Below are positions 1-7,687 of a DNA stretch of 64,000 nt, piece after piece (position 1 is the first letter of the stretch; every line of letters starts with the position of its first letter). The notes under the pieces were generated by a model. It had not been told where the DNA came from and searched no databases. It was given only the letters and a program-made list of their open reading frames with translations. Source of the stretch: Polaromonas sp. JS666 (GTDB lineage Bacteria; Pseudomonadota; Gammaproteobacteria; Burkholderiales; Burkholderiaceae_C). The translations under genes and the position numbers were made by a program. The stretch is from the NCBI RefSeq assembly GCF_900103405.1, contig NZ_FNHX01000003.1, forward strand, positions 186,001 through 250,000, in the 5' to 3' direction.

Positions 1-1777
1 CGTTGTCGCCGGTCAGCATCACGGGCGTGACGCCCAATGCCTTGAGGTCGGCAATCGCCTGGCGCGAGCTTTCCTTGAGGGTGTCGGCCACCGCGAACAG
101 GGCCAGCACGCGGCTTTCTTCGGCCAGCAGGGTCACGGTGCGGCCCTGCTGTTCGTGGCGGGCCAGCTCGGCTTCCAGCTCCACGCCGCACAAATCCATT
201 TCATGGATCAGGCGGTGGTTGCCCAGCACCAGGCGCCGGCCGCCGGCCACACCCGAGGTGCCGCGACCCGGCAAGGCCTTGAAGTCCTGCACATCGGCGG
301 CCTCGCTCTTCAAGCCGGCCGCGATCGCCTTGGACACCGGATGGTCGGAGCGCGCGGCCATGCCGGCGGCCAGCTGCGTGAGGTTCGCGGGGCCGGCGCT
401 GCCCCAGGCGCGCCAGTCCACGAGTTGCGGCTTGCCCTCGGTGATGGTGCCGGTCTTGTCGAGCGCGACGGCCTTGAGCAGGCGCGCCTGCTCAAGGTAG
501 GTGCCGCCCTTGACCAGGATGCCGCGCCGCGCGGCGGCCGACAGGCCGCTGACGACGGTGACCGGCGTGGAAATCACCAGCGCGCAGGGGCAGGCAATCA
601 CCAGTAGCACGAGGGCCTTGTAGAGCGACTCCTGCCAGCTTAAGGCAGCGAGCAGCGGCATCAGCACCGCGACCGCAACGGCGATGGCAAACACCGCGGG
701 TGTGTAAACGGCTGCAAAGCGATCGACAAAACGTTGCGTGGGCGCGCGGCTGCCCTGGGCTTGCTCGACGGCATGGATGATGCGGGCCAGCGTGGTGTTG
801 CCGGCCGATGCGGTGACGCGGATGCTGATCTCGCCGGTTTCGTTGATGGTGCCGGCAAACACCGCGTCGCCGATTTCCTTGTCGACCGGAATGCTCTCGC
901 CGGTGATGGGCGCCTGGTTGATGGCACTGCTGCCCTGGGTGACCACGCCGTCCAGCGGCACGCGCTCGCCGGGGCGTATGCGCAGCACAGCCTGCAGCGG
1001 CACGGCGGCCACCGGCGTGACGGCCCAGGCGCCGTCCTCGCTTTGCATCAGCGCCTGTTCGGGCGCCATGTCCAGCAGGCCCTTGATCGCGTTGCGGGCG
1101 CGGTCCACCGCGCGCGCTTCGATCAGCTCGGCAATGGCGTACAGCGCCATCACCATCGCGGCTTCCGGCCACTGGCCTATCAGGAAGGCGCCGGTGACGG
1201 CCACCGCCATCAGCGCGTTGATGTTGAGCTTGCCGCGCAGCAGGGCGGCCAGGCCTTTTTGGTAGGTGTCCAGGCCGGCCAGGGCAATGGCCAGGGCCGC
1301 CACTGCCATGCCGGCGATTTTCCAGGCCAGCAGGTCCGGGGCGAAAAAGGACAGGGCCTCGGCGCCCGCGGCCAGCGCCAGGGCCGTAACCAGGCGGGTG
1401 GCGCCGCCAAAACTGCCGCCGTGGCTGTGGTCATGGCCTTCATGGCTGTCCGCTTGCGGGGCGGCGGACTGAGCCGGCTGCGGGTCAAAGCCGGCTTTGC
1501 GAATTGCGTCCAGGGCAGGCGCATAGGCTTCCTCGCCGGCATCTATGCGCAGCGTGCGCGCCCCCAGCTGGAAGCCCAGCGAGCGTATGCCGGCGATGGG
1601 CTCCAGCGCGCGGCGTATGTCCGATTCCTCGGCGCTGCAGTCCATGGTGGCGATGCGAAATAGCCGGCCCGCGGCGCCGGCTGCCATGGGGGTCGGGGCA
1701 TGTGCGGCATGAGCGCCGCCACAGCAGTCGCCGGTAGGGGCATCCAGGGTGGAAACAAGGTGTTTTTCAGATTTCAT
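1..1777 (-). CDS. cadA: Heavy-metal P1B-type ATPase (Cd/Zn/Pb exporter), C-terminus beyond window
   Basis: Inner-membrane ATPase that exports soft divalent metals. Reading from ATG at 1777, about 592 codons are visible; the window ends just after MLTGDN, so the GDGxND hinge and last membrane helices (roughly 150 residues in this family) are missing. Visible in order: a Cys/His-rich N-terminus, a heavy-metal-associated domain with the single-Cys form MDCSAEE (like the MDCPTEE of CadA/PbrA/ZntA proteins), a His-rich linker, membrane helices, the TGES actuator loop, the CPC metal-transport motif near residue 394 and the phosphorylation motif DKTGT with D440. It is divergent from a MerR-type metal regulator, which fits metal induction. 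The exact metal (Cd, Zn or Pb) cannot be told from these motifs, so the symbol is the family name. Confidence 0.9.
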   Translation of the reverse strand, partial: MKSEKHLVSTLDAPTGDCCGGAHAAHAPTPMAAGAAGRLFRIATMDCSAEESDIRRALEPIAGIRSLGFQLGARTLRIDAGEEAYAPALDAIRKAGFDPQPAQSAAPQADSHEGHDHSHGGSFGGATRLVTALALAAGAEALSFFAPDLLAWKIAGMAVAALAIALAGLDTYQKGLAALLRGKLNINALMAVAVTGAFLIGQWPEAAMVMALYAIAELIEARAVDRARNAIKGLLDMAPEQALMQSEDGAWAVTPVAAVPLQAVLRIRPGERVPLDGVVTQGSSAINQAPITGESIPVDKEIGDAVFAGTINETGEISIRVTASAGNTTLARIIHAVEQAQGSRAPTQRFVDRFAAVYTPAVFAIAVAVAVLMPLLAALSWQESLYKALVLLVIACPCALVISTPVTVVSGLSAAARRGILVKGGTYLEQARLLKAVALDKTGTITEGKPQLVDWRAWGSAGPANLTQLAAGMAARSDHPVSKAIAAGLKSEAADVQDFKALPGRGTSGVAGGRRLVLGNHRLIHEMDLCGVELEAELARHEQQGRTVTLLAEESRVLALFAVADTLKESSRQAIADLKALGVTPVMLTGDN

Positions 1778-1783
1778 GGCTTA

Positions 1784-1842
1784 ATTGGAAACCCTGTAGC
1801 GGCCTTAGAGTCAAGCGAGACTCCAGCAGTGACCCTACAGCG
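1784..1842 (-). promoter_or_regulatory. MerR-type metal-responsive promoter of the exporter gene
   Basis: On the minus strand a -35 TTGACT (1814-1809) and a -10 TCCAAT (1789-1784) are separated by 19 bp. This stretched spacer is the hallmark of promoters that MerR-family activators untwist. The spacer carries an imperfect dyad (CTCTAAG...CTACAGGG), close in form to CadR/PbrR operators. A second copy of the half-site, ACCCTACAGCG at 1832-1842, repeats ACCCTGTAGCG at 1791-1801 with two differences and may be extra operator sequence serving the regulator gene. The -10 lies only 6 bp before the exporter ATG. Confidence 0.75.
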
Positions 1843-1870
1843 ATGTGGGGCAGTGTTCAAGGAGGTCGCC

Positions 1871-2380
1871 ATGAAAATCGGAGAACTGGCCAAAACCGCG
1901 CAGACCCAGACGGAAACCATACGCTACTACGAGCGCGAGGGCTTGCTGCCCGAAGCGGCGCGTACCGGCTCGAACTACCGCATTTACGACGAAAGCCATG
2001 TGCAGCGCCTGGCCTTCATACGCCACTGCCGCTCGCTGGACATGACGCTGGCCGAGATCCGCACGCTGCTGAACTTCAAGGACGCACCTGCCGGCAGCTG
2101 CACCGACGTCAACACCTTGCTTGATGAACACATCCACCACGTCGCCACGCGCATACGCGAGCTCAAGGCGCTGGAAAAAGACCTGAAGCTGCTGCGCGAG
2201 CAATGCGCCAGCGGCCAGGCCGCCGGCGACTGCGGCATCCTCAGCGGCCTGGAAAAAGCCGCGCTGCAGCAAAGCCGGAACCGCACGCCGGCGGAGCGCG
2301 GCGATGCGGCGCACATCCACGGCGCGCACCCGCAGGTAGGCGCCCCTGCCGGTGGCAAGGCGGGCGGCCCACACAAGTGA
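1871..2380 (+). CDS. cadR: MerR-family heavy-metal regulator (CadR/PbrR type)
   Basis: Cytoplasmic DNA-binding protein of 169 residues that would activate the divergent exporter when metal binds. The N-terminal winged helix (MKIGELAKTA...ETIRYYEREGL) is classic MerR. Cysteines at 77, 112 and 121 match the three metal-binding Cys of CadR/PbrR, with C77 at the head of the dimerization helix. The tail (about residues 150-169) contains scattered His, as in CadR. ATG 1871 follows a strong AAGGAGG Shine-Dalgarno. Intergenic distance to the exporter start is 93 bp and holds the shared operator. Zn- or Pb-specific relatives cannot be excluded. Confidence 0.88.
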   Translation: MKIGELAKTAQTQTETIRYYEREGLLPEAARTGSNYRIYDESHVQRLAFIRHCRSLDMTLAEIRTLLNFKDAPAGSCTDVNTLLDEHIHHVATRIRELKALEKDLKLLREQCASGQAAGDCGILSGLEKAALQQSRNRTPAERGDAAHIHGAHPQVGAPAGGKAGGPHK

Positions 2381-2462
2381 CCTGGTGAGGAAAGCCGGCC
2401 TTCGGTATTTTTACAAAGCGCTTGCTTGCTAAAAATATTGGATTTTGCTATGGTCCGTCCTT

Positions 2463-3182
2463 ATGGACAAACCCGCCGCGCGTTCGCGTACCGCCGCACG
2501 CGCCCCTCGCCCTTCACAAACCCTTGCCGCCGCCGCTGAAAAGCGCCCGCGCGGCCGCCCGCGCAAAACCCTGGACGAGCGCGATGACGGCAACCGCCGG
2601 CTCGAGCTCATCACGGCCGCCGCCCGGCTGTTCCGCAAAAAAGGCTTTGACGCCACCAGCACGCGCGACATCGCGGCCGCCGTCGGCATGCACAGCGGCT
2701 CGCCCTTCTACCACTTCAAAAGCAAGGGCGCGCTGCTCCATGCGGTGATGGAGGAGGGCATGCGCTCGGCCCTGCAGCGCCAGGCCCAGGCGCTGCAATC
2801 GGCCGCGCTGCCCGACGGCGATGCGCCGGCGCTGCTGCGGCTGCTGGTGCGCAACCACTTCGGCGTGCTGCTGGGCCCCGGCAGCGATTTCATCCCGGTG
2901 ATGCTTTATGAGTCACGTTCCATCACGGCCCGCCAGCGCGCCGTGCTGACCAAGCTGCAAGGCGACTATGAAGCCGTCTGGGAGCCCGTGCTCCAGGCCC
3001 TGGCGCGGGCGGGGCAGCTCAAGGGCCCGGTGAAGCTGGCGCGCCTCTTGATGTTCGGCGCGCTCAACTGGTCGGTGCAGTGGTTTGACCCCAGGCAATC
3101 CGCCACGCTGGACGACCTCACCGACGCGGCCATGGCGCTTTTTATCCACGCTCCCGCGCAGGGCAAACCCTCAAAGGCTTAG
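2463..3182 (+). CDS. TetR/AcrR-family transcriptional regulator of the downstream CoA operon
   Basis: Repressor-type protein of 239 residues. An Arg-rich N-terminus with an AT-hook-like GRPRK (about 31-35) precedes a TetR helix-turn-helix at about residues 66-85 (TSTRDIAAAVGMHSGSPFYH), then an all-helical ligand-binding domain. It is the first gene before seven same-strand CoA genes, only 2 bp from the next start, so it likely controls its own operon; TetR regulators such as AtuR and PsrA commonly sense acyl-CoA intermediates. ATG 2463 was chosen over a TTG 18 bp upstream. The short leader holds an 8-bp palindrome AAGCGCTT at 2416-2423 followed by CTTGCTTGCT-like repeats that could be its operator. 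Confidence 0.85.
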   Translation: MDKPAARSRTAARAPRPSQTLAAAAEKRPRGRPRKTLDERDDGNRRLELITAAARLFRKKGFDATSTRDIAAAVGMHSGSPFYHFKSKGALLHAVMEEGMRSALQRQAQALQSAALPDGDAPALLRLLVRNHFGVLLGPGSDFIPVMLYESRSITARQRAVLTKLQGDYEAVWEPVLQALARAGQLKGPVKLARLLMFGALNWSVQWFDPRQSATLDDLTDAAMALFIHAPAQGKPSKA

Positions 3183-3184
3183 GC

Positions 3185-4069
3185 ATGAGCTACCAATCCG
3201 TTTTCCGGCCGGGCCTGTTTGCCGGCCAGGTCATCGTCGTCACCGGCGGCGGCTCGGGCATAGGGCGCTGCATCGCGCACGAACTCGCCGCGCTGGGCGC
3301 GCATGTGGTGCTCATAGGCCGCAAGATCGACAAGCTGCATGGCGTGGCCGGCGAAATCGTGGCGCAGGGCGGGCGGGTCAGCTTCCACCCCTGCGACATA
3401 CGCCAGGAAGAAGCCGTCAGGACCACCATCACCGCCGTCGTGGCGGCCCAGGGCCGTATCGACGGCCTTGTCAACAATGCCGGCGGCCAGTACATCACGC
3501 CGCTGGAAGCCATCAGCGCCAAGGGCTGGGAAGCCGTCATCAACACCAACCTCACGGGCGGCTTCCTGATGGCGCGCGAGTGTTACCTGCAGGCCATGCG
3601 GGACAAGGGCGGCAGCATTGTCAACATCGTGGCCGACATGTGGGGTTCCATGCCCAACATGGGCCACAGTGGCGCGGCGCGCGCCGGCATGGTGAGCTTC
3701 ACCGAGACCGCCGCGGCCGAATGGGCCAAAAGCGGCGTGCGCGTGAACGCGGTGGCGCCGGGCTACATCGCCTCCAGCGGCATGGACCACTACCCGCCCG
3801 AGGCCGGCCCCATGCTGCGCGAGATGCGAAACACCGTGCCGCTGGGTCGCTTCGGCACCGAAAGCGAAACCTCGGCGGCCGTGGTGTTCTTGCTCAGCAA
3901 GGCCGCGAATTTCATCAGCGGCAGCACGCTGCGCGTGGACGGCGCCAGGCCTCAGGTGCGCATGGGCTGGCCCATGCAGCAGCCCGATGCCGAGGCCTTG
4001 CAGCGCGAAACCATCAAGCCCTTTGACGGCTTTCACCTGGCCGAAACGCCGAAAGTCTTCCAGTCATGA
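3185..4069 (+). CDS. SDR-family oxidoreductase, enoyl-CoA reductase-like (AtuB-like position)
   Basis: Protein of 294 residues with a Rossmann fold: TGGGSGIG at 20-27 and NNAGG at 97-101 bind NAD(P)H. The usual catalytic YxxxK is absent: the segment reads HSGAARAGM at 161-169, so neither the Tyr nor the Lys is present. The same sequence form occurs in peroxisomal trans-2-enoyl-CoA reductase (PECR), which suggests an enoyl- or dienoyl-CoA substrate rather than an alcohol. Its stop overlaps the carboxylase start (ATGA at 4066), so the two are translationally coupled. In the Pseudomonas atu operon an SDR (AtuB) sits directly before the carboxylase beta subunit. The exact reaction is not established. 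Confidence 0.85.
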   Translation: MSYQSVFRPGLFAGQVIVVTGGGSGIGRCIAHELAALGAHVVLIGRKIDKLHGVAGEIVAQGGRVSFHPCDIRQEEAVRTTITAVVAAQGRIDGLVNNAGGQYITPLEAISAKGWEAVINTNLTGGFLMARECYLQAMRDKGGSIVNIVADMWGSMPNMGHSGAARAGMVSFTETAAAEWAKSGVRVNAVAPGYIASSGMDHYPPEAGPMLREMRNTVPLGRFGTESETSAAVVFLLSKAANFISGSTLRVDGARPQVRMGWPMQQPDAEALQRETIKPFDGFHLAETPKVFQS

Positions 4070-5679
4070 CGCTGTTCCAGTCCGCCTGGAATGCGCAGTC
4101 GCCGCAGGCCTTGCGGCGGCGGGGCGCCATGCTGGCGCGCATAGACGCGCTGCGCGCGCTGGAAGAACGCAGCGCCGCCGCTTCGGCGAAATCGCGCCCC
4201 GCCTTTGACAAGCGCGGTCAGCTCTTGCCGCGCGAGCGCGTGGCGCTGCTGCTGGACGCCGGCGCGCCCTGGCTGCCGCTGTGTTCACTGGCGGGCTATC
4301 TGCAGGACCACAAGGACGCGGCGCAGTCGGTGCCGGGCGGCGGCGTGGTGGCCGGCATCGGTTTTGTCAGCGGCGTGCACTGCATGGTGGTGGCCAGCGA
4401 CTCGGGCATAGAGGCCGGCGCCGTGCAATCCATGGGCCTGGAAAAAATCCTGCGCGTGCAGGAGATTGCCTTGCAGGGCAAGTTGCCTTTTGTGCACCTG
4501 GTGGAAAGCGCGGGCGCCAACCTCATGCGCTACCGGGTCGAGGGTTTTGTGCAGGGCGGCGCGCTGTTCCGCAACCTGGCGCGCCTGTCGGCGGCCGGTA
4601 TTCCCGTCATCACCGTGCAGCACGGCTCGGGCACGGCCGGCGGTGCCTACATGCCGGGCCTGAGTGACGTCGTCATCATGGTGCGCAACCGTTCGCGCGC
4701 CTTCCTGGCCGGCCCGCCGCTGCTGATGGCCGCCACCGGCGAAGTGGCGACAGAAGAGGAGCTGGGCGGCGCGCTGATGCACAGCGCCGTGTCCGGCCTG
4801 GGCGAGCAGCTGGCCGGGGATGACCGTGAGGCGCTGGGCCTGGCGCGCGAAGTCGTGGCGCGCACTGGGTGGGCGCAAGCCGCCGCCAGGAACGGGGCAC
4901 CAGACCCGCTGTACCCGGCGGAAGAATTACTGGGCCTGGTGCCCGACGACCTGCGCCAGCCGATGGACATGCATGAAGTGATTGCGCGGCTGGTTGACGG
5001 CTCGGATTTTTTGCCTTTCAAGGCGCTTTACGGCGCGGCCACGGTCTGCGTGCAGGCGTCCCTGGGCGGGCATGCCGTCGGCATCCTCAGCAACAACGGC
5101 CCGATTGACGTGGCCGGTGCCAACAAGGCCACCCATTTCATCCAGCTGATGTGCCAGCTGGGCCACCCCATCCTCTACCTGCAGAACACCACGGGCTATA
5201 TGGTCGGCAAGGAAAGCGAGCAGGCCGGCATGATCAAGCACGGCTCCAAGATGATCCAGGCCGTCACCAACGCCACGGTGCCGCAAATCACCCTCCAGTG
5301 CGGCGCCTCCTTTGGCGCGGGCAACTACGGCATGTGCGGCCGCGGCTACGCGCCGCGCTTTCTCTTCAGCTGGCCAAGCGCCAAAACGGCCGTGATGGGC
5401 GGCGAGCAGGCCGCGCGCACCATGCAAATCGTTAGTGAGGCGGCGCTGGCGCGCAAGGGCATCGCACCCGACCCGGCCCAGTCGCAGGCCCAGTACGACA
5501 AGATCGTCGCCATGTTCGAGGCCCAGGCCGATGTGTTCTACACCTCGGGCCTGGTGCTGGACGACGGCGTGATAGACCCGCGCGACACGCGCGCCGTGCT
5601 GGTGCAGTGCCTGGACATCTGCGCCCAGGCCGAGGCACGGCAAACAAGGCCGATGCAGTTCGGCGTGGCGCGCATGTAG
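4066..5679 (+). CDS. Acyl-CoA carboxylase beta subunit (carboxyltransferase; geranyl-/methylcrotonyl-CoA type)
   Basis: Carboxyltransferase of 537 residues that moves CO2 from biotin to an unsaturated acyl-CoA. It shows the crotonase-like halves of the family: GGGVVAG (91-97), an oxyanion region with SGTAGGAYMPGLSD (188-201), and a C-terminal SFGAGNYGMCGRGY. The segment LVESAGANLMRYRVEGF (145-161) resembles my recollection of geranyl-CoA carboxylase AtuC rather than the LVDSGGANLP form of methylcrotonyl-CoA carboxylase LiuB/MccB. Partner is the alpha subunit at 7684. No 3-hydroxy-3-methylglutaryl-CoA lyase lies nearby, which argues against a plain leucine operon. Substrate is inferred, not proven. 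Confidence 0.88.
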   Translation: MTLFQSAWNAQSPQALRRRGAMLARIDALRALEERSAAASAKSRPAFDKRGQLLPRERVALLLDAGAPWLPLCSLAGYLQDHKDAAQSVPGGGVVAGIGFVSGVHCMVVASDSGIEAGAVQSMGLEKILRVQEIALQGKLPFVHLVESAGANLMRYRVEGFVQGGALFRNLARLSAAGIPVITVQHGSGTAGGAYMPGLSDVVIMVRNRSRAFLAGPPLLMAATGEVATEEELGGALMHSAVSGLGEQLAGDDREALGLAREVVARTGWAQAAARNGAPDPLYPAEELLGLVPDDLRQPMDMHEVIARLVDGSDFLPFKALYGAATVCVQASLGGHAVGILSNNGPIDVAGANKATHFIQLMCQLGHPILYLQNTTGYMVGKESEQAGMIKHGSKMIQAVTNATVPQITLQCGASFGAGNYGMCGRGYAPRFLFSWPSAKTAVMGGEQAARTMQIVSEAALARKGIAPDPAQSQAQYDKIVAMFEAQADVFYTSGLVLDDGVIDPRDTRAVLVQCLDICAQAEARQTRPMQFGVARM

Positions 5680-5713
5680 GCGGCGCGAAACAAAAAAAGA
5701 AACGGAGACAAAA

Positions 5714-6892
5714 ATGCAATACAGCCACGAACACCTGGAAATCCAGAAAACCCTCAAACGTTTTATAGACGCCGAGATCAACCCGCATGTCGATGAATGG
5801 GAAGCGGCCGAGATATTTCCCGCGCACGAGGTGTTCAAACAACTCGGCAAGCTGGGCCTGCTGGGCCTGACCAAACCCGAGGAATATGGCGGTGCCGGCC
5901 TGGACTATTCCTACGGCATGGCCATGGCCGAAGCCCTGGGCCATATAGACTGCGGCGGCGTTCCCATGGCCATAGGCGTGCAGACGGACATGTGCACGCC
6001 GGCGCTGGCGCGCTTTGGCAGCGACGAGCTCAAGCGCGAGTTCCTGGCGCCCGCGATTGCCGGCGACACCGTGGGCTGCATAGGCGTGAGCGAGCCCGGC
6101 GCGGGCAGCGACGTGGCCTCCATCAAAAGCCAGGCGCGCAAGGACGGTGGCGACTATGTGATCAGCGGCCAGAAGATGTGGATCACCAACAGCCTGCAGG
6201 CCGACTGGATGTGCATGCTGGTCAACACCGGTGAGGGGCCCGCGCACAAGAACAAAAGCCTGGTGATGGTGCCCATGCGCGAAAACGGCAAACTGCGCAA
6301 GGGTATTGAAGCAGCGAAGAAGATCAAGAAGATCGGCATGAACTCGTCCGACACCGGCCTGATCTATTTCGACGAGGTGCGTGTGCCGCAGCGCTACCTG
6401 ATAGGCAGCGAAGGCTCGGGCTTTGTCTACCAGATGATGCAGTTCCAGGAGGAGCGTCTCTGGTGCGCGGCCAGCTGCATACAGTCGCTGTCCAACTGCA
6501 TTGAATGGACGGTGGAGTGGGCGCATGAGCGCAAGCTCTTCGGCGCCGCGCTGGCCGACCAGCAATGGGTGCAGTTCAAGCTGGCCGAGATGAAGACCGA
6601 GGTTGAAAGCCTGCGCGCCATAACTTACCGCGCCTGCGAGCTCTATGTGCAGGGCCAGGACGTGACCGAACTCGCCTCCATGGCCAAGCTCAAGGCCGGG
6701 CGGCTCAACCGCCTGGTGCCCGACACCTGTCTGCAGTTCTGGGGCGGCATGGGCTACACCTGGGAGAACAAGGTGGCGCGCATGTTCCGCGACGGTCGGC
6801 TGGCCTCCATAGGCGGCGGCGCCGACGAAGTCATGATGGGCATCATTGCCAGGATCATGGGTGTGGCCAAGTCCGCCAAGAAAGCCGCCTGA
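5714..6892 (+). CDS. Acyl-CoA dehydrogenase (citronellyl-CoA dehydrogenase AtuD-like)
   Basis: FAD flavoprotein of 392 residues that introduces a 2,3 double bond into an acyl-CoA and passes electrons to ETF. Family signatures are GCIGVSEPGAGSDVASI (FAD/substrate loop, about 118-134), KMWITNS (about 151-157) and the C-terminal LQFWGGMGYT plus RDGRLASIGGGADEVM. It lies between the carboxylase beta subunit and a hydratase, the place AtuD has in Pseudomonas, where it oxidises citronellyl-CoA before carboxylation. A good Shine-Dalgarno (CGGAGA) precedes ATG 5714 after a 34-bp gap. Isovaleryl-CoA or another branched acyl-CoA is an alternative substrate. Confidence 0.9.
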   Translation: MQYSHEHLEIQKTLKRFIDAEINPHVDEWEAAEIFPAHEVFKQLGKLGLLGLTKPEEYGGAGLDYSYGMAMAEALGHIDCGGVPMAIGVQTDMCTPALARFGSDELKREFLAPAIAGDTVGCIGVSEPGAGSDVASIKSQARKDGGDYVISGQKMWITNSLQADWMCMLVNTGEGPAHKNKSLVMVPMRENGKLRKGIEAAKKIKKIGMNSSDTGLIYFDEVRVPQRYLIGSEGSGFVYQMMQFQEERLWCAASCIQSLSNCIEWTVEWAHERKLFGAALADQQWVQFKLAEMKTEVESLRAITYRACELYVQGQDVTELASMAKLKAGRLNRLVPDTCLQFWGGMGYTWENKVARMFRDGRLASIGGGADEVMMGIIARIMGVAKSAKKAA

Positions 6893-6895
6893 GCT

Positions 6896-7687
6896 ATGGC
6901 CCTACTGGATGTGGTGCGCCAGGGCGCTACCGAGACCTGGACCCTGAACGATCCCGCCACCCGCAATGCCTTGAGCGAAGCGCTGGTGCGGGACCTGCAA
7001 GCCGCCTGCGAACGCGCGGCCCAAGACAGCTCGCTGCGTTTTGTCGTGCTGGCTGGCGCAGGCGGGGCATTTTGCGCGGGCGGCAGCCTGGGCGGTTTTG
7101 CCGAGGCCATAGGCCAGGCCTTGTCGCCGGGCACGCCCGACCCGCTGGCGGCGATGAACCGGCGTTTTGGCGCGCTGCTGCAATCCCTGTGCGACCTGCC
7201 GCAGGTTCTGGTGGCCGTCGTCAATGGGTCCGCGATGGGCGGTGGCCTGGGCCTGGTGTGCTGCGCCGACTTTGTGCTGGCCGGCTATCGCGCGGTGCTG
7301 GCCGCGCCCGAGGTCACGCTGGGCGTGGTGCCGGCGCAGATCGCGCCCTTTGTGCTCAGGCGCCTGGGCGACCGGGCGGCGCGCCAGTGCCTGCTCACCG
7401 GCCGCAAGTGGACGGCGTGGGAAGCGCTGCAGCTGGGCCTGGTGGACGAGGTGCATGCGGCCGACGAGCTGCCGGCGGCCTTGCAGGCGGTGCTGGCGCG
7501 CCTGGGCCAGGCCGGGCCGCGCGCGCTGGCCGCGACCAAGGAACTGCTGGCGGCATCACAGGGCCAGGGCTTGCCCGACGTGCTGGACCAGGCGGCGGTC
7601 TTGTTTGCCGGCAGCCTGCGCGGCGCCGAAGCCGCCGAAGGCCTGCGGGCTTTCTCGAGCAAGGCCACACCCGGCTGGGGCTTATGA
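6896..7687 (+). CDS. Enoyl-CoA hydratase/isomerase (isohexenylglutaconyl-CoA hydratase AtuE-like)
   Basis: Crotonase-fold protein of 263 residues that would hydrate the glutaconyl-CoA product of the carboxylase. Oxyanion-hole segments are visible as GAFCAGGSLGGF and NGSAMGGGLGLVCCADF, followed by APEVTLGVVPAQIAPFVLRR. It starts 3 bp after the dehydrogenase stop and its own stop overlaps the alpha-subunit start by ATGA at 7684. The order carboxylase beta, dehydrogenase, hydratase, carboxylase alpha equals atuC-D-E-F and also occurs in liu operons in a different arrangement. The glutaconyl-CoA role is an inference from this order. Confidence 0.88.
   Translation: MALLDVVRQGATETWTLNDPATRNALSEALVRDLQAACERAAQDSSLRFVVLAGAGGAFCAGGSLGGFAEAIGQALSPGTPDPLAAMNRRFGALLQSLCDLPQVLVAVVNGSAMGGGLGLVCCADFVLAGYRAVLAAPEVTLGVVPAQIAPFVLRRLGDRAARQCLLTGRKWTAWEALQLGLVDEVHAADELPAALQAVLARLGQAGPRALAATKELLAASQGQGLPDVLDQAAVLFAGSLRGAEAAEGLRAFSSKATPGWGL

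Noticed and set aside
7072..7683. Upstream extension of the carboxylase alpha subunit
   Set aside because: The family starts with LLVANRGEIA; the extension is the out-of-frame reading of the hydratase gene.
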